A stretch of DNA of 64,000 nt from Streptomyces chartreusis (GCF_008704715.1 NZ_CP023689.1:9672001-9736000); one strand, 5' to 3'. Shown: positions 1 to 8,977, counted from the stretch's first letter. Notes: a model not told the origin generated them from the letters alone. Numbers and translations: made by a program.

Positions 1-211
1 CGAGTCGCCGGGCGCCGCGCTGCACGAGCCGCACGTCGAGCCGGCGCTCCAGCGCGCTGAGGCGCTTGCTGACGACGGGCAGGGAGCAGCCGAGTTCCCG
101 TGACGCTGCCGTGAGGGTCTCGCTCGACGCGACGACCTGGAAGAACTCAAGGTCGTCCAGGGGCGAGCGGTTCTTGCTGCCCGGCTGCCCGGGACGGCGA
201 GGGCTTTCCAC
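1..211 (-). CDS. LysR-family transcriptional regulator, N-terminal fragment
   Basis: Only the first 70 or so residues are inside the window; the gene continues past the left edge. Read leftward from a GTG at 211, the product has a short basic leader followed by the winged helix-turn-helix of LysR regulators, with DDLEFFQVVASS leading into TAASRELGCSLPVVSKRLSALERRL, cited here in two parts as the recognition-helix region. It is transcribed away from the dehydrogenase gene starting at 415, the usual arrangement for a LysR protein controlling its divergent neighbour. The effector domain is missing, so the inducer cannot be guessed beyond a likely hydroxy acid or its breakdown product. The GTG start is chosen because it leaves a normal leader length. 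Confidence 0.8.
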   Translation of the reverse strand, partial: MESPRRPGQPGSKNRSPLDDLEFFQVVASSETLTAASRELGCSLPVVSKRLSALERRLDVRLVQRGARRL

Positions 212-350
212 CCGGGAAAGCCTACCTTTCCGGCTACGGGCTTGTTGTGGGTATCGCGGCTGGCCAGGGTGTTCCCCAGGCCGTGAGCGGGACGCAAGCC
301 CCGCACGCCGAGCGTCCCGGTTCACCGGTCGACGCCGTCCCATCCCGCAG

Positions 351-380
351 GTGCTGCACGTGGCCAATGTGCTGCATGTG
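351..380. repeat. 12-bp direct repeat in the LysR/dehydrogenase intergenic region
   Basis: GTGCTGCACGTG at 351-362 is repeated as GTGCTGCATGTG at 369-380, an 18-bp period with one mismatch, 35 bp before the start at 415. Near-two-turn spacing upstream of a gene divergent from a LysR regulator makes a regulator site possible, but no canonical T-N11-A box was recognised. Confidence 0.3.
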
Positions 381-414
381 CTTCACGCGCTTCGTGTGCT
401 GAGGAGAGAGATTC

Positions 415-1542
415 GTGCCGCAGAGTTACCGCATCGCAGCGATCCCGGGCGACGGGATCGGCCGCGAGGTCGTCCCCGAAGGTCTGAGGTGCCTGCAGTC
501 AGCCGCCGAGGCGCATGGATTCGCCCTCGACGTCACCGAGTTCGACTTCGCCAGCGCCGACTACTGGGCGCGCCACGGCACGATGCTCCCCGAGGACTGG
601 CGGGACGTCCTCGGCGGCTTCGACGCGATCTTCTTCGGTGCGGTCGGCCTGCCCGAGGTGGTCCCCGACCACGTCTCGCTGTGGGGCAGCCTCCTCCAGT
701 TCCGGCGGGGATTCGACCAGTACGTCAACCTCCGCCCGGTCCGGCTGCTGCGCGGCGTCCGCAGTCCACTGCGCGATCACGGGCCCGGGGACATCGACTT
801 CTACGTCGTCCGCGAGAACACCGAGGGGGAGTACTCCAGCATCGGCGGCCGGATCTTCGAGGGCACCCAGCGCGAGACGGTCATTCAGGAGACCGTCATG
901 ACCCGGACCGGCGTCGACCGGGTCCTGCGCTACGCCTTCGAACTTGCCGCCGCCCGCCCCCGCAAGCACCTCACCTGGGCGACGAAGAGCAACGGCATCT
1001 CGATCTCCATGCCCTACTGGGACGAGCGCGCGGCCGAGATGGCGGAGCAGTACCCGGACGTGACCGCGGACAAGGACCACATCGACATCCTGACGGCCAA
1101 GTTCGTCCTGAAGCCCGACCAGTACGACGTGGTCGTCGCGAGCAACCTCTTCGGCGACATCCTCTCCGACCTCGGCCCCGCCTGCACCGGCACGATCGGC
1201 ATCGCCCCCAGCGCCAACATCAACCCCGACCGGACCTTCCCCAGCCTGTTCGAACCGGTCCACGGATCGGCGCCGGACATCGCGGGCCTCGGCATCGCCA
1301 ACCCGGTCGGCCAGATCTGGAGCGGCGCGATGATGCTCGACCACCTCGGCGAGCACGAGGCAGCGGCACATGTCGTCGCCGCCATCGAGACCGTCCTCGG
1401 CGACCGGCCCGACGTGGTCACCCCCGACCTCGGCGGCACCGGCACCACCGTAGGCCTGGGCAAGGCCATCGCCGCCGAGATCGATCGAGGAGCCGGCCCG
1501 GACCGGCTCGCCGCCGTCGGCGACGTGGCCGCCACCAAGTAG
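415..1542 (+). CDS. Isopropylmalate/isocitrate dehydrogenase family enzyme, tartrate or D-malate dehydrogenase type
   Basis: An NAD-dependent beta-hydroxyacid oxidative decarboxylase of 375 residues, the usual length for tartrate dehydrogenase/decarboxylase and D-malate dehydrogenase. The N-terminus IAAIPGDGIGREV is the family signature. The substrate-loop RENTEGEYS starts near residue 133, a conserved Lys lies at about 191, and the metal-binding acidic residues fall in HIDILT and NLFGDILSD (Asp248 and Asp252). The cofactor segment HGSAPDIAG follows. The RENTEGEYS loop favours the tartrate/D-malate branch over leucine biosynthesis, as does the absence of leuC/leuD nearby. The GTG start at 415 has GGAGAGAG four bases upstream. 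It heads a same-strand run with a transporter and a second hydroxyacid dehydrogenase. The exact substrate is inferred, not shown. Confidence 0.85.
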   Translation: MPQSYRIAAIPGDGIGREVVPEGLRCLQSAAEAHGFALDVTEFDFASADYWARHGTMLPEDWRDVLGGFDAIFFGAVGLPEVVPDHVSLWGSLLQFRRGFDQYVNLRPVRLLRGVRSPLRDHGPGDIDFYVVRENTEGEYSSIGGRIFEGTQRETVIQETVMTRTGVDRVLRYAFELAAARPRKHLTWATKSNGISISMPYWDERAAEMAEQYPDVTADKDHIDILTAKFVLKPDQYDVVVASNLFGDILSDLGPACTGTIGIAPSANINPDRTFPSLFEPVHGSAPDIAGLGIANPVGQIWSGAMMLDHLGEHEAAAHVVAAIETVLGDRPDVVTPDLGGTGTTVGLGKAIAAEIDRGAGPDRLAAVGDVAATK

Positions 1543-1620
1543 GGCGAGCCGCCGCCCCCTTAACCCCGGCACTTCATCCGACAGCCGCCAACCCGGCGGC
1601 GGCGCGAAGGGACGACCCTC

Positions 1621-2892
1621 ATGACGACGACGTCGGCAGGGCAGCGCTCAAGAACCCGGAGCATCACATTCCTTGTCGCTCTCGCGGTCTTCGCGCAGGA
1701 GTCGACCTGGAACTTCTACGAATCCCAGGTACCGCCCCTCCTGCGGGAGCACATCGGCAGCGCGGCCGTGGTGGGTGTGCTGATGGGCATGGACAACCTG
1801 CTGGGCATCTTCGTCCAGCCCTGGATCGGCAACCGCTCGGACCGCACCCGCACCGCCTGGGGCCGCCGAATCCCGTATCTGGTCGTCGGCATGCCGATCG
1901 CAGCCACGCTGTTCGTCGTCATTCCGCACACGGCGGCCTCCCTGCCGCTGCTGATCGCGGTGATGTTCGCCTACGCCCTGGTCGCCAACACCTTCAAACC
2001 CATCGCCGAGGCGCTGGTCCCCGACTTCATCGCACCCGAGCGACGCAGCCGCGCCAACGCCGTGGTCAAGATCGCCACCAGCCTGACGGCCATCGTCGCC
2101 GCGCTCATCAGCATCTTCCTCGTCGACGACCACCTGAACATCGCCTTCGCGATTCCCGCGGCCATCATGGCGGTGTCCATCGTGGTGCTCGGCGTCACCG
2201 TGCGCGACAGCCGGTCCCCGGCCTATCAGCAGGTCCTGGCCGAGAGCCTCACGGAGCCCGCCGACGGCAGGGCGCCGCGCGTGCGCGACACCTTCGTCGA
2301 GATCTTCAGGGACCGGGACCGCAGCAGGCTCCTGCTTCTCGCCGCCATCCTCCTCTTCGGCAGCGCCTGGGCCGCGTCCCGGTCACTGATCACGCCGTAC
2401 GGCATGGAGGCCCTCGGCATGTCGCGCGGCGACGCCGGCGGCCTCACGCTGCCGAGCGGAGTCGCCTTCATCCTGGCCGCCTACCCGGCCGCTCTGTTCG
2501 CCGAGCGCTATGGACGGCTGCGGGCCATGGCCGTCGGCATGTCCGTCTTCGCCGGGGCCATGCTGCTCGGCACGCTCCTCCAGTCACCGCTGGGCGCCAC
2601 CGTCGCCCTGTGCATCGCGGCCGCCGGAGCGAGCAGCTTCCTCGTCAACGCGGTCGTCGTCCTGTGGAACCTCGCCCCCTCGGCCAGGGTGTTCGGGACG
2701 TACGCCGGTATGTACACCGTGAGTTGGGCGGGCGGCGGCTTCCTGGGGCCTGCGCTGGTCGGGGGAATGGTCGACCTCAACGGGTGGTCCCTGATGCTGG
2801 TCGACATCGCCGCGGTCGCCCTGCTGGCCATCATCGTGATCGCCAGGATGGGCACCCTGCGGCGACGGTCCGCCCTGGCCCTCGCGAAATGA
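1621..2892 (+). CDS. MFS transporter
   Basis: A 423-residue integral membrane protein with about twelve hydrophobic segments and the classical MFS loop between helices 2 and 3, seen as GNRSDRTRTAWGRR near residues 63-76. A purine-rich AAGGGA lies upstream of the ATG. The short, polar N-terminus fits a cytoplasmic start. It sits between two hydroxyacid dehydrogenase genes, so import of the shared hydroxy-acid substrate is the natural inference; the sequence itself does not reveal the solute. Its stop overlaps an alternative ATG of the next gene. Confidence 0.8.
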   Translation: MTTTSAGQRSRTRSITFLVALAVFAQESTWNFYESQVPPLLREHIGSAAVVGVLMGMDNLLGIFVQPWIGNRSDRTRTAWGRRIPYLVVGMPIAATLFVVIPHTAASLPLLIAVMFAYALVANTFKPIAEALVPDFIAPERRSRANAVVKIATSLTAIVAALISIFLVDDHLNIAFAIPAAIMAVSIVVLGVTVRDSRSPAYQQVLAESLTEPADGRAPRVRDTFVEIFRDRDRSRLLLLAAILLFGSAWAASRSLITPYGMEALGMSRGDAGGLTLPSGVAFILAAYPAALFAERYGRLRAMAVGMSVFAGAMLLGTLLQSPLGATVALCIAAAGASSFLVNAVVVLWNLAPSARVFGTYAGMYTVSWAGGGFLGPALVGGMVDLNGWSLMLVDIAAVALLAIIVIARMGTLRRRSALALAK

Positions 2893-2933
2893 CCGGACCG
2901 CCGCGCAGCACGACAGCCAGAAACGAGGACCGT

Positions 2934-3899
2934 GTGCCCCGCATCCTGATCACCACGGACTATCTGCGCCCCGGCGACGAGGTCGACGCCCGACTCCGCG
3001 CCCACGGCCACACCACCGTCCACGCGCCCATGGTCGGCCGCCGCGACCCCGAGCAGCTCGTCGCCGCCCTCGACGGCATCGACGCCGCCCTGGTCGCGAA
3101 CGAGCCCCTCACCGCCGACGTCCTCTCCCGGGCGCCCCGGCTGCGGGCCGTCGTACGGACCGGCGTCGGCTACGACTCCGTCGACATCGTCGCCGCGGCC
3201 GGGCTCGGCATCACGGTGAGCAACCTGCCGGGCGTCAACGCCAATGCCGTGGCCGAGTACACCCTCGGCCTGCTGCTCGCCGCCGCCCGTCGACTCGTAC
3301 AGAGCGCGACGGGCGTCGCCGCCGGCAACTGGCCCAGGGAGGACGGCCACGAACTGCGCGGCTCGACCCTCGGCCTGCTCGGGTACGGCGCGGCGGCCCG
3401 CGCTGTCGTACCGCTGGCGCGGGCGTTCGGGATGCGGGTGCTCTGCACCACGGGCGTGCCGGAGAAGGAGCGCGCCGATCCGCACGTGCGCTTCGTCGAA
3501 CTGCCCGAACTGCTGGCGGAGTCCGACTACCTCTCCGTGCACACCGCGTTGACCGAGCGCACCCGAGGCCTCCTCGACGCGTCCGCCTTCCGCCTGATGA
3601 AGCCGACCTCGGTGCTCATCAACACCGCGCGCGGAGCCGTCGTGGACGAGCAGGCACTCGCGGACGCCGTACGCACGGGCCGGATCGCCGGGGCGGCACT
3701 CGATGTCGTGAGTGAGGAGCCGCTCGCAACGGACAGTCCCCTACGGGGAGTCGAGGGAATCGTCGTCTACTCCCACCTCGCGGGACAGACCGCCGAAGCC
3801 CGGACGGCCACGGGCCTCGACGGCGCGGCCGAGGTGATCGCCGCACTGGCGGGGCAGCCACGCTTCGCGGTCAACGCCCACCTGCTGAAGACCCACTGA
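2934..3899 (+). CDS. D-isomer-specific 2-hydroxyacid dehydrogenase (phosphoglycerate dehydrogenase-like)
   Basis: An NAD(P)-dependent dehydrogenase of 321 residues interconverting a 2-hydroxy acid and its 2-oxo acid. The Rossmann segment reads GLLGYGAAARAVV, a variant of GxGxxG. The catalytic triad is visible as Arg233 (TARGAVVDE), Glu262 (SEEPLA) and His281 (SHLAGQT). The GTG at 2934 is preferred because AGGA lies four bases upstream. An in-frame ATG at 2889 overlapping the transporter stop would add 15 residues and cannot be excluded. The reading frame stays open for more than 3 kb upstream, but that is a GC-driven shadow of the two preceding genes. It is not serA by context; it sits in a presumed catabolic operon. 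Confidence 0.85.
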   Translation: MPRILITTDYLRPGDEVDARLRAHGHTTVHAPMVGRRDPEQLVAALDGIDAALVANEPLTADVLSRAPRLRAVVRTGVGYDSVDIVAAAGLGITVSNLPGVNANAVAEYTLGLLLAAARRLVQSATGVAAGNWPREDGHELRGSTLGLLGYGAAARAVVPLARAFGMRVLCTTGVPEKERADPHVRFVELPELLAESDYLSVHTALTERTRGLLDASAFRLMKPTSVLINTARGAVVDEQALADAVRTGRIAGAALDVVSEEPLATDSPLRGVEGIVVYSHLAGQTAEARTATGLDGAAEVIAALAGQPRFAVNAHLLKTH

Positions 3900-3914
3900 C
3901 AAGGAAAGAGGAAC

Positions 3915-5300
3915 ATGGACAAGGAACCGGTTGACTTCGTCACGGTCATGGCGCCGACCGGCATGCTCGGAGCCGGCTTCCCCGAGGCCACGATCGAGCG
4001 CGGCCTGCGCCTCGGCGCCGACGTGATCTCCGTCGACGGCGGCAGCACCGACTCCGGCCCCTACTATCTCGGCGCCTCCCAGCCCAAGACCACTCGCGCC
4101 GCCGTCGCCCGTGACCTGCGCATGCTGCTGAAGGCAGCCGCGCGTGCCGACATCCCGCTGATCGTGGGTTCCTGCGGCACCAGCGGCACCGACAACGGCG
4201 TCGACTGGGTCGCGGGCATCGTGGCCGACGTCCAAGCGGAGGAGGGACTGAACCTCCGAGTCGCACGGATCTACAGCGAGCAGGACTCCGCCGACCTGAA
4301 GGAATGCCTCGACGCCGGTCGGATCCACGCGCTGCCTCCCGCGGAGGAGCTGCGTCCGGAGACACTCGAAAGCTGCACGCACATCGTGGGCGTCATGGGA
4401 CACGAGCCCATCGTCGCCGCGATCGAGGCCGGCGCCCAGGTCGTACTTGCCGGCCGTGCCACCGACACCGCCATCGCCGCCGCCGTCCCCCTCATGAAGG
4501 GGATGCCGGCCGGTCCGTCATGGCACGCCGCCAAGATCATCGAATGCGGCGGACAGTGCACCACCGACCCACGGGCCGGCGGCGTACTCGCCACCATCGA
4601 CGCCAACGGCTTCTCCATCGAACCGCTGGCCACGACCGCCGCCTGCACACCGAACCTCGTCGCCGCGCACATGCTCTACGAGACCGCGAACCCGTTCCGG
4701 ATGCGCGAGCCCGACGGCACTCTGGACGTAGGCGACGCCACGTACACCGCGGTCGACGAGACCACCGTGCGGGTCGAAGGCTCCCGGTTCCATGTCGCCG
4801 ACCAGCACACCATCAAGCTCGAAGGCGCCCGCATCACCGGCTACGAGACGATGTCCTTCACCGGGATCCGGGACCCGCACATCCTCTCCGCCATCGACGA
4901 CTGGGCCGCTCTCCTGCGCACGATGATCAAGCAGCGGGTGGAGCAGACGATCGGCCTGACCGACGACCAGTACGCCTTCGACGTCCGCCTCTACGGCTAC
5001 AACGCCGTACTCGGGGACCTCGACCCGGCAAAGGGCGCGCCCCGCGAGGTCGGCGTGATGCTTCTGGTCAACGCGCCGGACCAGGCCACCGCGACCGCAG
5101 TCGCGAAGATCGCCAATCCGCTGATGCTCCACCTGCCGACGCCCGACATGAACTACCTGCCGAGCCTCGCCTTCGCCACTTCGCCGGCCGAGACCGAGCG
5201 CGGTCCCGCGTACGAGTTCGTGCTGCATCACGTCGTCGACAGCCGTACCCCCACCGACATGTTCCGCATCGAATTCGAGGAGGCCACGCGACGTGACTGA
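3915..5300 (+). CDS. AtuA-family protein (DUF1446 domain)
   Basis: A 461-residue cytosolic protein matching the acyclic terpene utilization AtuA family (DUF1446). The N-terminus has the recognisable APTGMLGAGF stretch and a VISVDGGSTDSGPYYLG motif near residues 36-52, followed by VGSCGTSGTDNGVDW. AtuA is known from the citronellol/geraniol pathway of Pseudomonas, but the other atu genes are absent here, so a terpene role is not implied. The start has AGGAAAGAGGAAC directly upstream. Its last eight bases overlap the next gene, which indicates translational coupling with the DUF4387 protein. The pair is a recurrent one in bacterial genomes; the reaction is not established. Confidence 0.8.
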   Translation: MDKEPVDFVTVMAPTGMLGAGFPEATIERGLRLGADVISVDGGSTDSGPYYLGASQPKTTRAAVARDLRMLLKAAARADIPLIVGSCGTSGTDNGVDWVAGIVADVQAEEGLNLRVARIYSEQDSADLKECLDAGRIHALPPAEELRPETLESCTHIVGVMGHEPIVAAIEAGAQVVLAGRATDTAIAAAVPLMKGMPAGPSWHAAKIIECGGQCTTDPRAGGVLATIDANGFSIEPLATTAACTPNLVAAHMLYETANPFRMREPDGTLDVGDATYTAVDETTVRVEGSRFHVADQHTIKLEGARITGYETMSFTGIRDPHILSAIDDWAALLRTMIKQRVEQTIGLTDDQYAFDVRLYGYNAVLGDLDPAKGAPREVGVMLLVNAPDQATATAVAKIANPLMLHLPTPDMNYLPSLAFATSPAETERGPAYEFVLHHVVDSRTPTDMFRIEFEEATRRD

Positions 5301-5622
5301 GACGACCCCCACCATCCTCGCGGACCTCGCACACGAGATCCGGTCCAAGAACGCCGGCCCTTTCTGGGTCACGATGGAGTTGTTCATGCGTGACGCGGAC
5401 GGCTACCGCATCGCCGCGGACGAGTCCTTCCTCAACGAGCGGACCGTCGCCCGGCTCTACGACGTCGACGAGGAGGGCATCCAGATATTCCGGATCCCCT
5501 CGCTGAACGTCGTCAAGATCTCCTTCCCGCGCCCCGTCAGCCAGGCCTCGCTGTTCGACCGCGACATCCACTCGGGCCAACACCACGTGCCGCTCGCGGT
5601 GTTGCCCGTACCGGACAACTGA
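5293..5622 (+). CDS. DUF4387 domain-containing protein, AtuA partner
   Basis: A 109-residue protein covering the whole DUF4387 domain, recognisable by LAHEIRSKNAGPFWVTMELF near residues 10-29 and by IQIFRIPSLNVVKISFPR towards the C-terminus. It starts on a GTG inside the end of the AtuA gene (8-base overlap), so the two are almost certainly made together and may form one complex. In many proteins an AtuA-type domain and this small domain occur as neighbours or fusions. No catalytic residue is known to me. It ends the operon; the next gene is convergent. Confidence 0.8.
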   Translation: MTETTPTILADLAHEIRSKNAGPFWVTMELFMRDADGYRIAADESFLNERTVARLYDVDEEGIQIFRIPSLNVVKISFPRPVSQASLFDRDIHSGQHHVPLAVLPVPDN

Positions 5623-5655
5623 GCAGGAGGCCGAGTCGTCCGGCCCCGTCCGCCG

Positions 5656-6468
5656 CTACCCCTTACGGGCGAGTCCGCCGTGCTCGGCGACGACCTCCGG
5701 GGCGGACGGGCCGGGCTCCGGACGCCACTGCGTCACGGAGACGACGCCGGGATCGACGAGGTCCAGGCCGTCGAAGAACGCGGTGATCTCGTCGACGGTC
5801 CGCAGGTTGTACGGGACGGCGCCGCTGCTGTTGTAGGCGTCCTGCGCCTCCTCGAAGACCGGGTCGATGCCGAGTGACCCGTCGTTGATGGAGAGGTAGC
5901 TGCCCGCGGGCAGAGCGTCCATCAGCCGGGTGACGATGGATCGGGCCTGACCGTGGTCCCCGATGTGCCCCAGGATGTTGCTGAGGATGAGCGCGGTCGG
6001 CCGGCCGAAGTCCAGTGTGTCCGCGGCGGCCGCCAGGATGCGGTCGGGGTCCTTGACGTCGGCGTCGACGTAGGCGGTCGCACCCTCCCGGGTGGAGTAG
6101 AGCAGGGCGCGGGCGTGGGCGAGGACCATCGGGTCGTTGTCGACGTAGACGATCCGGGCCTCGGGCGCGAGCCGCTGGGCGACCTCGTGGGTGTTCTGGG
6201 CCGTCGGAAGGCCGGTCCCGATGTCCAGGAACTGCCGGATGCCCGCCTCGGAGACGAGGTACGTGATGTTCCGGCGCAGGAAGGCACGGCTGGAGCGGGC
6301 GATGGTCACGATGCCGGGGAAGACCGCGGTGTACGCGTCGCCGGCCTCTTCGTCGACACGGTAGTTGTCCTTGCCGCCGAGCCAGTAGTTCCAGATGCGG
6401 GCGGAGTGCGGAATCGACGCGTCGATCCTCGGATTCGTCGGCTCCGGAGCTGCCGCAGGGTCACTCAT
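5656..6468 (-). CDS. SAM-dependent methyltransferase, Methyltransf_19 (DUF574) family
   Basis: A class I methyltransferase of about 270 residues belonging to the family that is very abundant in Streptomyces. Diagnostic stretches are IPHSARIWNYWLGGKDNY near the N-terminus, the SAM-binding FLDIGTGLPT, and the acidic loop IVYVDNDPMVLAHARALL (motif II). The substrate is unknown for the family. The start at 6468 gives the normal N-terminus; AAGGA lies 12 bases upstream of it and only 3 bases before the in-frame ATG at 6477, so 6477 or 6504 remain possible. It is convergent with the DUF4387 gene and divergent from the cholesterol oxidase gene. Confidence 0.85.
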   Translation of the reverse strand: MSDPAAAPEPTNPRIDASIPHSARIWNYWLGGKDNYRVDEEAGDAYTAVFPGIVTIARSSRAFLRRNITYLVSEAGIRQFLDIGTGLPTAQNTHEVAQRLAPEARIVYVDNDPMVLAHARALLYSTREGATAYVDADVKDPDRILAAAADTLDFGRPTALILSNILGHIGDHGQARSIVTRLMDALPAGSYLSINDGSLGIDPVFEEAQDAYNSSGAVPYNLRTVDEITAFFDGLDLVDPGVVSVTQWRPEPGPSAPEVVAEHGGLARKG

Positions 6469-6758
6469 GGGTCGCATCCGTCCTTCGGTCGAGACGTGGA
6501 TCATTCACCACCCAACCTATGCCTCAACAAGCCCCGCTCGTGCGTCAGTTGGGATTTTCCGTGATCAGGACGCGCCGCAGTTCGGCGCCCGCATGATTCC
6601 CGAGCTCGAATTGATGCCGAAGAGGCGCGTGAGATACCGGAGCATTTCTGTTGCGGGAAATCCGGCGACGGTACTGAAGTTACCCGCAGGTTTCTCGTGA
6701 CTTATTTCACGCTTGTGAGTAGAACTCGTTTCCATTGTGTGAATGGAAGGAGATCTAC

Positions 6759-8396
6759 GTGGAGTCAAGACCACCCAGCACGCAGGAAGGAAGAGGCCTT
6801 TCTCGTCGTCGCTTCATTGGTAGAACAGGTTCTATTCTAGGCGCCGCGGCTCTCGGCGCAATCGACCTTCCGAACGCCGCCGCACTTCCGCAGGCGGACG
6901 TGATCGAACCCGGTGCACAGGTCACCGCACTCGTCATAGGCACCGGCTACGGAGGCTCCGTCACCGCCCTTCGGCTCGCCCAGGCAGGTGTCGACGTCCA
7001 CATGGTGGAGATGGGCATGGCCTGGGACACCCCGGGAACGGACGGCAAGATCTTCGCCAACACCACCAGCCCCGACTACCGGTCCTTCTGGCTGCGCACC
7101 CGGACCAAGCAGCCCCTGAGCAACTTCCTCGGCTTCCCGCTCGACCGAGACGTGCCCCGCTACACGGGCATCCTGGACGCCGAGGAAATGGGCGGCATCG
7201 TGGTGTACCAGGGACGGGGAGTCGGCGGCGGCTCCCTCGTCAACGGCGGTATGGCGGTCACCCCCGAACGGAGCCGCTTCCCCGGAGTGCTCCCGTCGGT
7301 CGACGCCGACGAGATGTACGACGTCTACTACCCGCGAGCGAACAGCACCCTCGGCGTCGCCACCATCGACCCGGCCTGGTTCGAGACGACGGAGGCCTAC
7401 AAGTACGCACGCGTCGGCCGCAAGCACGCCCAACGCTCCAACTTCCGCTTCATGTTCGTCCCCAACGTCTACGACTGGGACTACATGAAGCAGGAGGCGG
7501 CGGGAGCGGTGACCAAGTCGGCCCTGGCCGGCGAGATCCTCTACGGCAACAACCACGGCAAGAAGTCCCTGCCGAAGACCTACCTCGCGCAGGCCCGCGC
7601 CACCGGCCGGGTCACCATCTCACCCCTGCACCGGGTCACCTCGGTGACCCCGGCCGGCGGCGGCTACACCGTCACCATCGAGCAGCTCGACACGAGCGGA
7701 GCCGTCACCACCACCAAGACCGTACGGGCGCAACGGGTGTTCTTCGCCGCGGGCAGCGTCGGCACCAGCAAGCTCCTCGTCCGCCTCAAGGGGACGGGCG
7801 CGCTGCCCGGCCTCAACAACGAGGTCGGCAACGGCTGGGGCGAGAACGGCAACGTCATGTGCGGCCGCGCCAACCACCTCTGGGACCCGACCGGAGCCCT
7901 CCAGTCGTCCATCCCGACGGCGGGCATCGACAACTGGGCAGCCGGCGGCGCGTTCGCCGAAGTGGCGCCACTGCCCACCGGAATCGAGACCTGGGCGTCG
8001 TTCTACCTGTCCATCACCAAGAATCCGCACCGCGGCCGGTTCACCTGGAACGCGGCGACGGGGAAGGTGGACCTGGACTGGCAGACCGCGTGGAAACAGC
8101 CATCGATCACCATGGCGAAGTCCATCTTCGACAAGATCAACGCCACCGAGGGAACCATCTACCGAACCGACCTGTTCGGCACCTACAAGATCTGGGGCGA
8201 CCACCTCACGTACCACCCGCTCGGTGGAGCCGTCCTCGACAAGGCCACTGACAACTACGGTCGCCTGCACGGCCATCCGGGCCTATACGTGACGGACGGC
8301 GCGCTCATTCCCGGCAACGTCAGCGTCAACCCCTTCGTCACGATCACCGCGCTCGCCGAGCGCAACATCGAGAAGGTCATCGCCGAGGACTTCTGA
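6759..8396 (+). CDS. choA: Cholesterol oxidase, GMC family, Tat-exported
   Basis: An FAD flavoenzyme that oxidises and isomerises cholesterol to cholest-4-en-3-one outside the cell. The GTG at 6759 is chosen because AAGGAG sits six bases upstream. The product of about 545 residues begins with a twin-arginine signal (SRRRFIG, then a hydrophobic stretch ending near AAALP). The FAD-binding GTGYGGS lies near residue 61, and GRGVGGGSLVNGGMAV and the GMC C-terminal domain follow. The catalytic His486 (TYHPLGG) and Asn524 (SVNPFV) are 38 residues apart, the same spacing as His447/Asn485 in the Streptomyces enzyme. The cytochrome P450 ChoP often found with ChoA in Streptomyces is not adjacent. The leader is unusually rich in A/T-ending codons. 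Confidence 0.92.
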   Translation: MESRPPSTQEGRGLSRRRFIGRTGSILGAAALGAIDLPNAAALPQADVIEPGAQVTALVIGTGYGGSVTALRLAQAGVDVHMVEMGMAWDTPGTDGKIFANTTSPDYRSFWLRTRTKQPLSNFLGFPLDRDVPRYTGILDAEEMGGIVVYQGRGVGGGSLVNGGMAVTPERSRFPGVLPSVDADEMYDVYYPRANSTLGVATIDPAWFETTEAYKYARVGRKHAQRSNFRFMFVPNVYDWDYMKQEAAGAVTKSALAGEILYGNNHGKKSLPKTYLAQARATGRVTISPLHRVTSVTPAGGGYTVTIEQLDTSGAVTTTKTVRAQRVFFAAGSVGTSKLLVRLKGTGALPGLNNEVGNGWGENGNVMCGRANHLWDPTGALQSSIPTAGIDNWAAGGAFAEVAPLPTGIETWASFYLSITKNPHRGRFTWNAATGKVDLDWQTAWKQPSITMAKSIFDKINATEGTIYRTDLFGTYKIWGDHLTYHPLGGAVLDKATDNYGRLHGHPGLYVTDGALIPGNVSVNPFVTITALAERNIEKVIAEDF

Positions 8397-8403
8397 CCGC
8401 CGA

Positions 8404-8425
8404 CACGTCCCGTCGACGGGACGTG
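8404..8425. terminator. Perfect 22-bp palindrome after cholesterol oxidase
   Basis: CACGTCCCGTC is followed at once by its exact reverse complement, eight bases after the choA stop. It could act as a terminator hairpin for choA (with a small unpaired centre) and possibly also for the convergent gene ending at 8483. There is no U-tract, as is common in Streptomyces. A DNA-binding site cannot be excluded. Confidence 0.55.
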
Positions 8426-8482
8426 CGGACAACTGTGGGCCGTGGCCGATGCGCCCCGGCCCGCAGCTCTAGGCGCGCCTCA

Positions 8483-8977
8483 TCAGGAACCCTGCGGCGA
8501 CGGCAGCACACACACGCTGTCGAGCCCCAGTACATGGTTGAGCCGGCCGAACGCGAGCCATGAGCCGATGCTCATGCTCAACTCCACGATCTCCGCCTGG
8601 CTGTAGTGGGCCTTCATCCGTGCCCAGAACTCCTCGTCCAGGTTGTGATGGTCGACCGCGTAGCGCTCCGCGTACTCGGCGGCGAGCCGGGTCCGCACGT
8701 CGAAGGCGTCCGTCGTACGCCACTCGGTGACCGCGTCCAGGAACCCGTCCTCGACCTTCTCCCCGTCACGTTCGGTGCGCCAGTCCAGACAGAACAGGCA
8801 TCCGTTGATCTGCGCGATGCGCAGCCGGGCCGCCTCGAACTCGCGCAGTCCGAGGGTCGTGTACTGATACACGGACAGGGAGAAGGTGCTGGCCGCCTGG
8901 CCGATCTCGGGCACCAGGTCGCCCCAGACGTACGGGATGGGCTCGGCGCCCGATGGGATGTCGATCTGCATGATCAC
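8483..8977 (-). CDS. Carboxymuconolactone decarboxylase / AhpD-like protein
   Basis: A 164-residue all-helical protein of the AhpD-like fold. The redox or catalytic CxxC is seen as NGCLFCLDW near residues 58-66, followed by a downstream His in the usual position (AHYSQAEIVELSMSIGSWLAFGR region). Such proteins act as peroxidases with thiol partners or as decarboxylases; the sequence alone does not separate these. It begins at a GTG overlapping the preceding gene's stop by four bases (GTGA), with GGGAAAGAA as ribosome binding site, so it is translationally coupled to the reductase-like gene. Confidence 0.8.
   Translation of the reverse strand: MIMQIDIPSGAEPIPYVWGDLVPEIGQAASTFSLSVYQYTTLGLREFEAARLRIAQINGCLFCLDWRTERDGEKVEDGFLDAVTEWRTTDAFDVRTRLAAEYAERYAVDHHNLDEEFWARMKAHYSQAEIVELSMSIGSWLAFGRLNHVLGLDSVCVLPSPQGS

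Noticed and set aside
66..3899. A single 1277-codon open frame on the plus strand
   Set aside because: Only its last part (from 2934) encodes a recognisable protein. The rest is Arg/Pro-rich shadow sequence across the dehydrogenase and MFS genes, caused by high GC.
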